DNA from: Ruegeria atlantica
GTDB taxonomy: Bacteria; Pseudomonadota; Alphaproteobacteria; Rhodobacterales; Rhodobacteraceae
Assembly: GCF_013032455.1 (NCBI RefSeq)
Contig: NZ_WQCF01000007.1
Location: 124,001-188,000, forward strand
Length of the DNA: 64,000 nt
Direction: 5' to 3'
Below the pieces are notes generated by a model. That model had not been told where the DNA came from. It worked only from the letters and a program-made list of their open reading frames with translations, and did no database searches. Positions 27,747-37,139 of the stretch are shown in pieces. Numbering within the stretch: position 1 is the first letter of the stretch; the number at the start of each line of letters is the position of its first letter. The translations under genes were made by a program, and so were the position numbers.

Positions 27747-28739
27747 TCAAGTTTTTGAAAACAACCCACTGAGCGCGCGTTTGATCATCTTGCGGGTCGA
27801 GGGCTTATGCCGGTCGGAAAATGGCAGCGGACGGCAAACCTCCATCGCGGCCACACCTACCCGCGCGCTGAGCGCGCCGTTCACCAGCCCCTCACCAAAC
27901 CGCCGGGACAGCTTGCTGAGGACCGAACCGCCCAGAACAGGTTCCAGCAAATCATCACCCACAGCTACCGCACCTGTCGCAACCAAATGAACAAAAACCG
28001 CGCGTGTCAGGCGCCAACTGCCCAGAAAACCAGCCCTGCCGCCATAAATCTCGGCCACCCGGCGGATCATCCGTAATGAGGATGCAAGAGCCGTCGCCAC
28101 GTCTGCCAGCGCCAAAGGCACCAGCGCGGTCACGGTCGCCACCTGACGAGCCGCTGCCTCGACTTCTCGGCTGGCCGCAGCATCCAGAGGTGCCAACAGC
28201 TCATCCTCGGCCAAAGTCAGCAGGGTAGAGGCATCAAACTGTTCGTCCATCCGTTCAACCAGACGGTCGCGACCCCATTGGGTTTCATTCCGTCCATTGT
28301 AAAAGGCAATCAGGCGTTTGATCACCGTGCGGGCCTGCTCCAGGTCACTCTCTGCCAAAGCAACGTCAGCAGCGCGGCGCATTCCGTCCACGCGGGACAG
28401 CCGCCCGATGGCTGCCAATTCCCGCACCGCGATGATCAGAGCAACGAGCACCAGTGCGCCCATAAGGCCTGTCACGACCCAGCCCAAAACAGGTGCGCGC
28501 AAAAGCAGCGAAGTGACAAAATCCCACGCTGCGATTGACACCACGGCACCAATCACAGCCAGCGCCAGCCCCCAGAACCACCGCGACAGGGCCGATGGCT
28601 TTCGGGCCGCCAGCCGAACCGCCGCCTGCATTGCCTGCCCATGCGGCTGCTCAAGATCGGGCACCGGCGGGGCCTGTGCCACGTCTGCGGCGGGCTCCTC
28701 TGCGTCGAGATCAATCAGTACCGGACCTTTAGCCATCAT
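27747..28739 (-). CDS. ycjF: YcjF/DUF697-like membrane protein (TIGR01620 family)
   Basis: This 330-residue protein has an acidic N-terminus, two adjacent membrane helices (about residues 55-75 and 85-108), a cytosolic helical region (about 110-200) and a C-terminal DUF697-like part with hydrophobic helices. ATG 28739 is taken, overlapping the GNAT gene by 11 bases; a longer frame would overlap it by about 145. In E. coli, YcjF is encoded next to the GTPase YcjX in a stress-linked operon, and this pairing is kept here with a GNAT gene between them. Confidence 0.85.
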   Translation of the reverse strand: MMAKGPVLIDLDAEEPAADVAQAPPVPDLEQPHGQAMQAAVRLAARKPSALSRWFWGLALAVIGAVVSIAAWDFVTSLLLRAPVLGWVVTGLMGALVLVALIIAVRELAAIGRLSRVDGMRRAADVALAESDLEQARTVIKRLIAFYNGRNETQWGRDRLVERMDEQFDASTLLTLAEDELLAPLDAAASREVEAAARQVATVTALVPLALADVATALASSLRMIRRVAEIYGGRAGFLGSWRLTRAVFVHLVATGAVAVGDDLLEPVLGGSVLSKLSRRFGEGLVNGALSARVGVAAMEVCRPLPFSDRHKPSTRKMIKRALSGLFSKT

Positions 28740-29184
28740 CAGCCCTTTCCCGCAGCCAGACATATTTGATGTCAGGCAGATTTTCATCATTGTCAGCGCC
28801 ATTACTGCGGGCATCTTCAACAAAGCCGTTGCGCTCATAAAACCGGCGCGCACCGTGGTTGGCCTGAAAGGCAAACAGGGTCAGTTCCACCCGATCAGAT
28901 TTGGCGTGCTCCAACAGTCGTTGCCCGATCCCCTGCCCGCGTGATCCCAGCTTAAGATACAGAGAGTGGATTTCAGCTTCGTTCAAGGCCAAAAACCCGA
29001 CTACATTTCCCTGAGCCTCGGCAACTGTGACCCAGCCCAGATCAATCATCCAACCACAAAAAGCGATGGTCTGAGCGCGGGAATGCAATTCGGGCATCCA
29101 TTCGTTTTCACGAGCGAAACCATGCAAAATCTCTCCAGTTGCACCCGCATCCGTGGTGCGAGCGGGGCGAAGGGTTACGATCAC
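28729..29184 (-). CDS. GNAT family N-acetyltransferase
   Basis: This 151-residue acetyltransferase has the acetyl-CoA-binding motif A (KLGSRGQGIGQRLLEHA, with Q/RxxGxG/A) and C-terminal motif GARRFYERNGF. The substrate is unknown. The start is GTG, overlapping the ycjX stop as GTGA, so it is coupled to ycjX. It sits inside the ycjX-ycjF pair. Confidence 0.9.
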   Translation of the reverse strand: MIVTLRPARTTDAGATGEILHGFARENEWMPELHSRAQTIAFCGWMIDLGWVTVAEAQGNVVGFLALNEAEIHSLYLKLGSRGQGIGQRLLEHAKSDRVELTLFAFQANHGARRFYERNGFVEDARSNGADNDENLPDIKYVWLRERADDG

Positions 29185-30593
29185 AGGCGGTCTCCGATCA
29201 GGAACTGAGCGGCTCGGTCCAGCCGAATATGGGGCGGGCCATCACCAGGACGCAGGGTCAGGTGGGCGGGAGAGAAAGCCATGAAACCGAAATCTTCACC
29301 CAGCCAGCTATTGGCGCCATCGCGCGCCGGGCCCAGCAGATGGGCTGGGTCATCCGGCAAATCACCGGGGTAGAACGCGGCCTGCTTGCCGTCCAGTAAT
29401 GTGCCACGCACACATGGCAGGTCCGACCCGTCATGCGTCCGGACTTCCTCGGTCGTTGCGCGTAACGCCGCCAGCGACAATGCCGCCGTCTCGGCCCCGG
29501 CGAAACTGGCCCGGTCGCGGGCATCGCGGGTCAGGGCCTCCATGATATGGGTCAGACGAGGGTGTTGAGAGTGGTGCAAATGATCGGCTTTCGTTGCGGC
29601 GAACAGGATGCGCTCGACCCGTTTGCCCAGTAGCAACTGGCTCAGCCACGCGTTGCGTCCAGGACGGAAGGCCGAGAGGATATCGGCCATCGCACGGCGC
29701 ATATCCTCAACCGCCTGTGGCCCTTTGTGGATCGCGCCCAGCGCATCGACCAGAACCACTTGCCGGTCGATCCGGGCAAAATGGTTCCGAAAGAAAGGTT
29801 TGACTACTTGCGACTTGTACGCCTCGTACCGACGCGCCATTTCCCGGTGCAGACTGCGCCGGGGCGCATGACCTTCCACCGGCAGAGGTGCAAAGGTCAG
29901 AACCGGAGACCCCGCCAGATCGCCCGGCAGCAAGAACCGGCCCGGTGTGCAATCATAGAACCCTGCGTCGCGCGCGTCGTTCAGATAATTGGCAAACGTT
30001 TTGGCCAGTGCCTGCGCGGTGGGTTCGTCGTGAGCCCCGGCAGGGTCGGCCGCATTGGTTTGTTCAAGAAACGCCGCAGCCTCGGTGCGTTTGGCGATAC
30101 GATCGAGCGTCTCAGCTGACCAGACCTCATAGGTCTTGTCCGGTAAGGCCAGATCCAGCAGCCATTCACCCGGATAGTCCACAATATCCAGATGGATGGT
30201 GCGCGGCCCCTGTAAGCCTGACAATAAACCCGACGGGCGCGCTTTGAAGGACAGGCGCAATTCCGACACCGCCCGGGTACTGTCAGGCCAATGCGGTTGT
30301 GGCCCGGTCAGCGCGGCCAGATGGTTTTCATAGTCAAACCGGGGCACAGTATCGTCGGGCTGCGGTTGCAGATAGACGGTGTTAATCCGCCCCTCTTGCT
30401 GAGCGACCAAACTAGGCATCCGCCCGCGATCCAGAAGGTTCGCAACCAAGGAGGTAATGAATACCGTCTTGCCCGACCGCGCCAGCCCGGTAACACCCAG
30501 ACGTATGACTGGCTCGAACAAGGTCTCGGATACGCGATCGCCCACGGTTTCCACGCCGCGCACCAGACTGTCTGCCAGAGATGAGATGACCAA
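29181..30593 (-). CDS. ycjX: YcjX-like GTPase (DUF463)
   Basis: This 470-residue protein has a P-loop at about residues 36-43 (GLARSGKT), a switch-like [12 protein letters not shown], and ATKADHLHH in place of NKxD. It matches the YcjX/DUF463 family, whose members are linked to envelope or heat stress. The start is TTG at 30593 with GAGG upstream. It heads the ycjX-GNAT-ycjF operon, divergent from truA. Confidence 0.9.
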   Translation of the reverse strand: MVISSLADSLVRGVETVGDRVSETLFEPVIRLGVTGLARSGKTVFITSLVANLLDRGRMPSLVAQQEGRINTVYLQPQPDDTVPRFDYENHLAALTGPQPHWPDSTRAVSELRLSFKARPSGLLSGLQGPRTIHLDIVDYPGEWLLDLALPDKTYEVWSAETLDRIAKRTEAAAFLEQTNAADPAGAHDEPTAQALAKTFANYLNDARDAGFYDCTPGRFLLPGDLAGSPVLTFAPLPVEGHAPRRSLHREMARRYEAYKSQVVKPFFRNHFARIDRQVVLVDALGAIHKGPQAVEDMRRAMADILSAFRPGRNAWLSQLLLGKRVERILFAATKADHLHHSQHPRLTHIMEALTRDARDRASFAGAETAALSLAALRATTEEVRTHDGSDLPCVRGTLLDGKQAAFYPGDLPDDPAHLLGPARDGANSWLGEDFGFMAFSPAHLTLRPGDGPPHIRLDRAAQFLIGDRL

Positions 30594-30700
30594 ACCGTCG
30601 CCTCGCTTTTTTCGTTTTGCTCAAGATAGGTAGAGGTAACCGCACTTGCCAGAGCTTTCCCGCTCTTGCCCCCTTTCGCGTGGCGCGTTACCAGCAGCCC

Positions 30701-31468
30701 ATGCCTAGATACGCGTTGAAAGTCGAATACCAGGGGGAACCATTTGCCGGGTGGCAGCGGCAGAAGGAATTGCCGTCCGTGCAGGGTGCGATCGAACAGG
30801 CCCTGTCGCGCATTCAACCGGGCGACCATACCATCGCCGCTGCGGGACGGACCGATGCAGGCGTACATGCGTTGGGTCAGGTGGCGCATTGCGATCTGGT
30901 CAAGGACTGGGACCCGTTCCGCCTGTCCGAAGCGCTGAATTATCACCTCAAACCGCAGCCAGTGGCCATCGTAAAAGCAGCGCAGGTGGACGACGACTGG
31001 CACGCCCGGTTTTCCGCGTTAGAACGGCAGTATCTGTTCCGCATCCTGATGCGCCGGGCGCCAGCAACACATGACGCCGGTCAGGTCTGGCAGATCAATC
31101 ATCAGCTGGACATCGACGCCATGCAGGCTGGAGCAAATATGCTGATAGGGCGGCATGATTTCACCACCTTCCGGTCTTCGATATGTCAGGCGGCGAGCCC
31201 GCTCAAAACTCTGGATGAGCTGCGCGTTGAACAGGTTCAGGGCTTTTCCGGCCCAGAGGTGCATTTCCACGTTCGTGCCCGTTCTTTCCTGCACAATCAG
31301 GTGCGCAGTTTCGTTGGAACACTAGAACGCGTGGGGGCCGGTGCATGGACACCCGAAGACGTGCGCGATGCGCTGGAAGCCACCGATCGCGCCGCCTGTG
31401 GGCCGGTTTGCCCACCACAGGGGCTGTATCTGGCGCGGGTTGGGTATCCTGAGCCGGTCTTCGACTAG
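30701..31468 (+). CDS. truA: tRNA pseudouridine(38-40) synthase
   Basis: This 255-residue enzyme has the catalytic Asp in [14 protein letters not shown] (about residue 52) and the C-terminal motif [17 protein letters not shown] 30701 gives the standard N-terminus [10 protein letters not shown]; an upstream in-frame start at 30617 adds 28 residues unlike the family. It converts U38-40 of tRNA anticodon arms to pseudouridine. Its stop overlaps the convergent nicO gene by 4 bases. Confidence 0.97.
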   Translation: MPRYALKVEYQGEPFAGWQRQKELPSVQGAIEQALSRIQPGDHTIAAAGRTDAGVHALGQVAHCDLVKDWDPFRLSEALNYHLKPQPVAIVKAAQVDDDWHARFSALERQYLFRILMRRAPATHDAGQVWQINHQLDIDAMQAGANMLIGRHDFTTFRSSICQAASPLKTLDELRVEQVQGFSGPEVHFHVRARSFLHNQVRSFVGTLERVGAGAWTPEDVRDALEATDRAACGPVCPPQGLYLARVGYPEPVFD

Positions 31469-32388
31469 ATCGCACGCATCAACAAGCCACTTGCGATTAC
31501 CGCGATCATCAGGCCCGCCACCAACTCGATGGTCGGGGCCAGCACCGATGCAAACCGCGTGGCTGACGCCGACGCCAGCAATCCGCCGCGCAGCCCGAAC
31601 GAGGTCCATCCGACCAGAGTTGTGACCGTTGCTGTGCCCAGCGCCATGGCAAAAGCTCCGGCAATGCCTACCATCGCGATGCCCATCTGCCATGTGAGGA
31701 TCAGAACGAACAGCGCCCCTGTGCAGGGTCGGACGGCGATGCCAGCAATCAAAAGCATTGCCTCGCGCAGGCTGCCAACCTGCGCCACTTCCTCGGCTGT
31801 GGGACCATGGCGGTGGCCACAATCGGCGCAGACCTCGTGATCATGATGATGGTGATGATCATTGTCGTGGTGGTGATGCCCGGCTTTGCTGCGGTGCCGT
31901 TTAGCAAAGCTGCGCAACGCCCGGATCACCAGCCACAAACCGATCGCAGCAATGGCGCCGTAACTGATAGGAGCCATGACCTGTTCGGTCGTGCCGACCA
32001 GGGTTTCCCGCGACATCTGAAACACCAGAACCCCGGCATAGACCAGAACAACGGCCGTGACCGCCTGCCCCAGGCTGGATAGCACACTGATCGCGGATAG
32101 CCGCCAGAACGCAACCTTTCGACCCAAACCGTAACCACCGATCAGCACTTTGCCGTGACCCGGGCCAACGGCGTGGAAAAAACCGTAGGCAAAACAGACC
32201 GTCAGCAGGGTGGCAACGGCCTGCGGCTGTTCGGCCCGCGCCGCACGCAAGGCACGCGCGATCTGGTTCTGGAAATCACGCTGCTCACCCGCAGCCCAAG
32301 CTGCCAAACTGTCAAATCCGCCACTACCCCAGAACCACAGCAGCAGAGCGAAGGCGACAGTGACCGGAACAATCAGGTATTTGGACAT
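31465..32388 (-). CDS. NicO/RcnA-like nickel-cobalt exporter with His-rich loop
   Basis: This 307-residue protein has six or more membrane helices. The NicO metal-site motif HAVGPGHGK is in an early helix. A cytosolic loop (about residues 165-195) contains [14 protein letters not shown] and then a CxDCGH motif, a likely sensor or binding site for Ni2+, Co2+ or Zn2+. It overlaps the upstream DUF1007 gene by 16 bases, and the two are a recurrent pair. Confidence 0.9.
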   Translation of the reverse strand: MSKYLIVPVTVAFALLLWFWGSGGFDSLAAWAAGEQRDFQNQIARALRAARAEQPQAVATLLTVCFAYGFFHAVGPGHGKVLIGGYGLGRKVAFWRLSAISVLSSLGQAVTAVVLVYAGVLVFQMSRETLVGTTEQVMAPISYGAIAAIGLWLVIRALRSFAKRHRSKAGHHHHDNDHHHHHDHEVCADCGHRHGPTAEEVAQVGSLREAMLLIAGIAVRPCTGALFVLILTWQMGIAMVGIAGAFAMALGTATVTTLVGWTSFGLRGGLLASASATRFASVLAPTIELVAGLMIAVIASGLLMRAI

Positions 32389-33020
32389 GAAACGAAAATC
32401 TCGGTCGCAAAGCTTTCTCCGACCAGCGGGATATCATTTTCCTCTAGGTCGTAATCGGCGTCCAATGTCAGCAGAAATGCCTGCATTTGCGCCAGTTGCC
32501 CATCGATATCCGGGTCAATTCGGGTAATCTGGCAAGACGCCGGGCCCGTTACCGTCACCGGGCGGGTCACCTCATAAGCCGTATAAAAGGTTTCGTCATA
32601 GGCTTTAGCGGTTAAAGCAGTAGCAGAAACCGGATCACCTTCGACGGCGCGCAAATGAGATGACACGATACGCCCGTCCTCGGTGGTGACTGCGGGCTCT
32701 AACGGACCAGACAAGGCTACTGGTGTATTATCCGAAAACACGACCAGATCGCCGTCATACCCCTCGACCCATTGCGCGTCGAAGCCGGACAGGAACTGCT
32801 TTTCGCTTTCGGTCAGATTGCCATCCGCATCCTGATCCAATTTCATGTCTTCAAGCACTAACAGCGAGTAAAACTCATCATAGGCCCAGGTGACACGAAC
32901 ATGGGTCAACTGCCCGGTCTCATCGACGATGAATTCCAACCCCGTGTCGATGAAGACATGCGGGTGCGTCATCGCCGGGATCGGCAAACAGCAAGTCACA
33001 AGGGTAAATATCCAACGCAT
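32373..33020 (-). CDS. DUF1007 periplasmic protein
   Basis: This 215-residue protein has a signal peptide (cleavage near residue 18, then HPHVFIDTGLEF). An EF-hand-like stretch, DQDADGNLTESE, lies at about residues 62-73 and could bind a divalent cation. DUF1007 proteins are typically found beside NicO exporters and are thought to supply or sense metal on the outside. The overlap with nicO supports a common transcript. Confidence 0.9.
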   Translation of the reverse strand: MRWIFTLVTCCLPIPAMTHPHVFIDTGLEFIVDETGQLTHVRVTWAYDEFYSLLVLEDMKLDQDADGNLTESEKQFLSGFDAQWVEGYDGDLVVFSDNTPVALSGPLEPAVTTEDGRIVSSHLRAVEGDPVSATALTAKAYDETFYTAYEVTRPVTVTGPASCQITRIDPDIDGQLAQMQAFLLTLDADYDLEENDIPLVGESFATEIFVSCPNT

Positions 33021-33092
33021 ACGCGAAAGATAGGGCCTCTCCCCGCACGCGGCAATGCGTTTTGAAGGTGTCGTGCTGAAAAGCGCCAGAGA

Positions 33093-33899
33093 TTAGGTTG
33101 GCGGAAACAGGATCAGCGTTTGTAGGGCCGTGCCAACCGGGCCTTCGGTGTCATACAGCACGGACTGAGACATCCCGATCCCCGAAGGTTGCCAATGGCA
33201 TACCGACTCCGAAGCCAGCCAATCCGAAACAGGCTCTCGGTGGATTTGAACGGTCAGGTCGGTGTTCATGAACCCCATCTCGGTCGTCGGCGCGTTCCAC
33301 GAGATGCCATTGCCGCAATCAGCCAGCGGGCAAAGCGCCTGTATCGGGGATTGATTTTCACCATCCAGCAGCTTTGGCGTACGCATCCAAACCGTCTTTG
33401 GACCGGCGCCCTGATTGCCCCCTTTGGGGTACAGCACTTCGGAATGATTTGCGAACCCAGGCAAATCGTGGCGCACCTCGCCAATTGGGAACGGCCCGGT
33501 CACCGCGTCTTTAAGACTGGGTGGAGCCATCGTCACATTCGGAACCGGGCCGAGATCACGGCGTGCCAGATGCATAGTCGTGGCCGTGGCGCAGAGCGTA
33601 TCGTCAAGATCGTGCACCGTGACCCGCGTGGTCGCCAGCGTTTTGGTGTGCCTCGTCGTCTCGGCTGCCACGCGCAAACCCGCCAGAGGTTGGGGCCGCA
33701 GCAAATCGACCGTCAGCCGGGTCAGCATCTTTTCGGGCCCGACCTCGGTTTCGGCTGCGCGTACGATCAAGCCACTAACCGGCCCCGCATGGCAGTGATC
33801 AGCCGACCATGGTCCGCGTGCGGGATCGTTACCAATAAAGGCGCCATCGTCGCGCAGATGAAAATAGGCCTGCTGGCTCAGGTCTTGTGTCCCGTTCAT
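33093..33899 (-). CDS. TesB-like thioesterase family protein
   Basis: This 268-residue protein fits a double hot-dog acyl-CoA thioesterase. The N-terminal half contains ARGPWSADHCHAGPVSGLIVRA, and the C-terminal half ends with a strand rich in Q and L. ATG 33899 is chosen; an in-frame start at 34148 would run back over the divergent reductase gene and adds a low-quality sequence. The natural substrate is unknown. Confidence 0.8.
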   Translation of the reverse strand: MNGTQDLSQQAYFHLRDDGAFIGNDPARGPWSADHCHAGPVSGLIVRAAETEVGPEKMLTRLTVDLLRPQPLAGLRVAAETTRHTKTLATTRVTVHDLDDTLCATATTMHLARRDLGPVPNVTMAPPSLKDAVTGPFPIGEVRHDLPGFANHSEVLYPKGGNQGAGPKTVWMRTPKLLDGENQSPIQALCPLADCGNGISWNAPTTEMGFMNTDLTVQIHREPVSDWLASESVCHWQPSGIGMSQSVLYDTEGPVGTALQTLILFPPT

Positions 33900-34039
33900 G
33901 GTCTGCCTCGTATGCGTTTTTGGCACGTGGCCCGACGTCCGGGCTTTACCTTGTGCCAAAGAATGACTTAGCTGCGGGGAAAATGTCCAGTTCAGTGACG
34001 GGACGTCTTGCACACGAATTAAAGCACAAGGGGCGCGAT

Positions 34040-34975
34040 ATGGCCTTGTTGATCGAAACCGGGATGTCCGACTGGATAAGCGACAGCGATATCGCCCGCG
34101 ACATTCAGCGACTTCATCCCGGCGCGGATATTCGGACGCCGGATACATTGGGCAACCCCGACGATATCACGATGCTTGCGGTTGTCGGATTGAAAGACGA
34201 GAACCTGAGACGCCTGCCCAATCTGAAACTGGTGCAAAAGCTGGGCGCCGGGGTCGAGACCATCGTCAGCAATCCCAACCTGCCCGATCACGTGCGCATC
34301 GCGCGGTTGAAGCCGGATGCGCCCGCGCAGGGTATCGCCGAGTGGTTCGTCGCATATGTCCTGCGCCATCAACGCCACATGGCATTTCACGAGGCGGCCC
34401 AGAGCCGCGCGGAATGGGCTCCAAAGGCGCCGATCTATTCGCCTGACACTGTGGTTGGAGTGTTGGGGCTGGGCCATATCGGTACAAGAAGTGCTAAAAT
34501 GTTGCGCGCAGTGGGCTTTCAGGTCATGGGTTGGAGCCGCTCACCCAAGCAGATTGAGGGTGTTACCTGTCTGCACGGCGACGCCGCGCTGCCCGAATTG
34601 CTGGGCCAATGCGACCATGTTTGTGCAATCCTGCCATCAACCCCGCAAACCGTCGGGATGTTTGATGCGCGGATACTGGCGGCCATGAAACCCGGCAGCC
34701 AGTTGCTGAACGCCGGTCGAGGCGATCTGATCGACGAGACCGCCCTGATTGCCGCACTCAACAACGGTACGCCCGGCCACGCAGTTTTGGACGTGACCTC
34801 GACCGAGCCGCTGCCATCCGAAAGCCCGCTCTGGACACATCCGGGCGTGACGATCACGCCACATGTGTCTGGATGGCATCTGGGCGAAGCGCTGGCAGAT
34901 GTTGGTGAAAACTTTCGAAGGTTGACCGCAGCAGAGCCCCTGCTGCACGAGGTCGACCGAACGCGCGGCTACTAG
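34040..34975 (+). CDS. GhrA-like 2-hydroxyacid dehydrogenase (glyoxylate/hydroxypyruvate reductase)
   Basis: This 311-residue D-isomer-specific dehydrogenase has the nucleotide motif GVLGLGHIGTRSAKML, the Arg region NAGRGDLIDE, a conserved Glu in TSTEPLP, and the catalytic His in ITPHVSGWH. The absence of the usual aldo-keto features and the TPHVSGW form favour GhrA. ATG 34040 follows AAGGGG. It would reduce glyoxylate or hydroxypyruvate with NAD(P)H. It ends 1 base from the convergent surface-antigen-like gene. Confidence 0.88.
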   Translation: MALLIETGMSDWISDSDIARDIQRLHPGADIRTPDTLGNPDDITMLAVVGLKDENLRRLPNLKLVQKLGAGVETIVSNPNLPDHVRIARLKPDAPAQGIAEWFVAYVLRHQRHMAFHEAAQSRAEWAPKAPIYSPDTVVGVLGLGHIGTRSAKMLRAVGFQVMGWSRSPKQIEGVTCLHGDAALPELLGQCDHVCAILPSTPQTVGMFDARILAAMKPGSQLLNAGRGDLIDETALIAALNNGTPGHAVLDVTSTEPLPSESPLWTHPGVTITPHVSGWHLGEALADVGENFRRLTAAEPLLHEVDRTRGY

Positions 34976-34976
34976 G

Positions 34977-35333
34977 TCAGGGCGTCAAGATCCAGTTGCC
35001 GCCTGAATCACGGCAGCGGCGAGTTCTGACCTCTCGGCTCTGTTCCGCTCCCTTGGGCTGAATAAAGTGCTGCAGGTGCACGCAATTGTCGCGCACATCG
35101 CGAACACGGATTGTGCCCTTTGATCCGGTTTCATCGTTCACCCAGACGCTTTCTTCTCCAACGCGGGGAACGGACCCCGCCAGCATCGCGTCCGAGGCCG
35201 CGCTCAGCACATTGAAATCCGCCGGTGACAGCCCCATTTCCGCGATGATTCGCGAAAGCGATTTGGCCTGAACTGCCGTAGCCGACCCCAAAACAACAAT
35301 CGCCACCAATGTAGAAGAAATCCAGGCTTTCAT
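34977..35333 (-). CDS. Secreted surface-antigen-like small protein
   Basis: This 118-residue protein has a signal peptide (ending near VQAKS). Its C-terminal half resembles RT0821/Lpp0805-type surface proteins, with VWVNDETGSKG and a terminal RTRRCRDSGGNW, plus one more Cys in DNCVHLQ. ATG 35333 is preferred over 35414 because a GAGGCGG ribosome site precedes it. The function is unknown; the two Cys could form one disulfide. Confidence 0.78.
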   Translation of the reverse strand: MKAWISSTLVAIVVLGSATAVQAKSLSRIIAEMGLSPADFNVLSAASDAMLAGSVPRVGEESVWVNDETGSKGTIRVRDVRDNCVHLQHFIQPKGAEQSREVRTRRCRDSGGNWILTP

Positions 35334-35612
35334 GACCGCCTCGCCTTGCTGAAATAGATTTGACTTCAAGATTATACCGGCATCGAAGGCGGGCCAAGCC
35401 CTGTTCGGCAACAATCAATTTGCATCGCAACTCGGGCTCTAGGACTGGCGGGCCGGGACGATTTCGTTATTTGCTTTGCAAGGGCGTGAACCGCCGTATG
35501 CCCCTGTCATTGGCTAAACGCTGACGATGATTCGCGTTTTCCGGCGCGGGGCTTCACAGAAGCGCTTGAATCTGGTGAAATAACACCGGTTTTTAGCACT
35601 GGAGATTGTTCA

Positions 35613-35936
35613 ATGTTACTTCGTGGATCAATGCTGGCACTTGCAGCGGTAGTGGGCCTGATAGCCCTTGAGGCAACCCCGGTTGCCGCCAAAGAGGAAA
35701 CCAAATCGGTCTTTGTCATGAGCCGCACCTGGGCTGTTACACAGGTCTCGGACTCTCCGGTGGTATATCGCGCAACCCGCGACAACAACAATCTGAACCC
35801 GTTTGGCCCGCCGCCGCGCCTGCGCACCACTCAGGCCATAGCAGCCATTCAGGCGGCCACCGGGTGCAAGCCGATCAGGGCCAGCATGTATCAGAACATG
35901 TCAGGCCAGTTCTTCTCGCAGGTCAGTTGCAACTGA
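35613..35936 (+). CDS. Small secreted protein, unknown function
   Basis: This 107-residue protein has a signal peptide (cleavage near PVAAKE, residue 26). Two Cys (TGCKP and the C-terminal VSCN) could pair in the periplasm. A GGAG ribosome site lies before the ATG. I do not recognise the family. It ends 54 bases before the gap gene and may share its transcript. Confidence 0.72.
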   Translation: MLLRGSMLALAAVVGLIALEATPVAAKEETKSVFVMSRTWAVTQVSDSPVVYRATRDNNNLNPFGPPPRLRTTQAIAAIQAATGCKPIRASMYQNMSGQFFSQVSCN

Positions 35937-35990
35937 CCCAGCGGCGAAACAGGCATTGAGGTCACCGCGACCCGCTGCCATAGCTTGCGC

Positions 35991-36977
35991 ATGAAACTCG
36001 CGATTAACGGATTCGGCCGCATCGGCCGCACAATTCTGCGGCAACTGCTGGCGTTGCCGTGGGGCAAGGATATTGAGCTGGTGTTGATCAATGATATCGC
36101 ACCGTTGGAAACCTGCGCCTATCTATTCAAATACGACAGCACTTTTGGCCCCTACACTGGCGAAGTCGAGACCGGCGACAGGGCTCTGATCGTTGACGGC
36201 CATTCCATTCCGATGACACATAGCCCGGATCTTTCCCGTGTCGATCTGACTGGCGTTGACGTTCTGATGGACTGCACCGGCGTTGCGCGTACCTCGGACG
36301 TGGCCAGTCAGGGGCTCACGGCCGGGGCGGGCAAAGTGCTGATTTCTGGCCCCTCGCCCGCGACCGAAGTCACCATCGTACTGGGTGCCAATGAGGATCA
36401 GCTGGGCAACGCACGGATCGTGTCAAACGCCTCGTGCACCACCAATGGCCTGGCCCCTCTGGTCAAGGTGCTGGACCGTATTGCGGGCATCACTTCGGCC
36501 CACATGACAACCATCCATTGCTACACGAACAGCCAGCCCATGGTTGACGCGCCGCGCGGCGATCTGGCCCGGTCCCGCGCCGGGGCGCTGTCCATGGTCC
36601 CGACGACATCCAGCGCCACGCACCTGATTGACGAGGTCATGCCCCATCTCGCAGGCCGCATCTCGGGGGCGGCTGTACGTGTCCCCACCGCCAGCGTATC
36701 CGCGATTGACTTGGTCGCGACCCTTGATCGCGGAATATCGGCAACCGGGTTCGAGGCTGATTTTCGCGAAGCTGTCACCCAATCCCCCGTTTTGGGCTGG
36801 ACCGATCACCCGCTGGTGTCATCGGATCTGCGCACCCGGCCCGAATCCCTTGTGATCGCTGGCCCCGAGCTTCGGGTCACAGGCAGCAATCAGGTCCGCA
36901 TATTCGGCTGGTATGACAATGAATGGGGCTTTTCTGCTCGGATGCTGGATGTTGCCCGTTTGATGACGCAGCCCTGA
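35991..36977 (+). CDS. gap: Glyceraldehyde-3-phosphate dehydrogenase
   Basis: This 328-residue protein begins MKLAINGFGRIGRTILRQ. The catalytic Cys is in SNASCTTNGLAPL and the base His in TTIHCYTN. The IND after the second beta strand fits NAD use. The C-terminal WYDNEWGFSARM is the family signature. ATG 35991 is preferred; an in-frame TTG lies two codons earlier. It is a lone copy with no pgk, fba or tkt beside it. The residue after His is Cys, where most have Ser or Ala. Confidence 0.93.
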   Translation: MKLAINGFGRIGRTILRQLLALPWGKDIELVLINDIAPLETCAYLFKYDSTFGPYTGEVETGDRALIVDGHSIPMTHSPDLSRVDLTGVDVLMDCTGVARTSDVASQGLTAGAGKVLISGPSPATEVTIVLGANEDQLGNARIVSNASCTTNGLAPLVKVLDRIAGITSAHMTTIHCYTNSQPMVDAPRGDLARSRAGALSMVPTTSSATHLIDEVMPHLAGRISGAAVRVPTASVSAIDLVATLDRGISATGFEADFREAVTQSPVLGWTDHPLVSSDLRTRPESLVIAGPELRVTGSNQVRIFGWYDNEWGFSARMLDVARLMTQP

Positions 36978-37080
36978 TCGAGAGAGAGGAGCTACGCGGG
37001 CACACTAGCCTTATTTTTGGCATCGCATTCGAAAATCTCTTTCCCTGCGAGGGAACGGATGCTCTAACGTCAATAAATCA

Positions 37081-37102
37081 GCCGTCATTTTTATAAGACG
37101 GC
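37081..37102. other. Hairpin between gap and tamA
   Basis: GCCGTC and GACGGC form a 6-bp stem around the AT-rich loop ATTTTTATAA, about 37 bases before tamA ATG 37140. It could end the gap transcript, although no T-run follows. Confidence 0.35.
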
Positions 37103-37139
37103 GAAATTGATTTCGACTTGGGGCAGTTGGAGCCATTCG

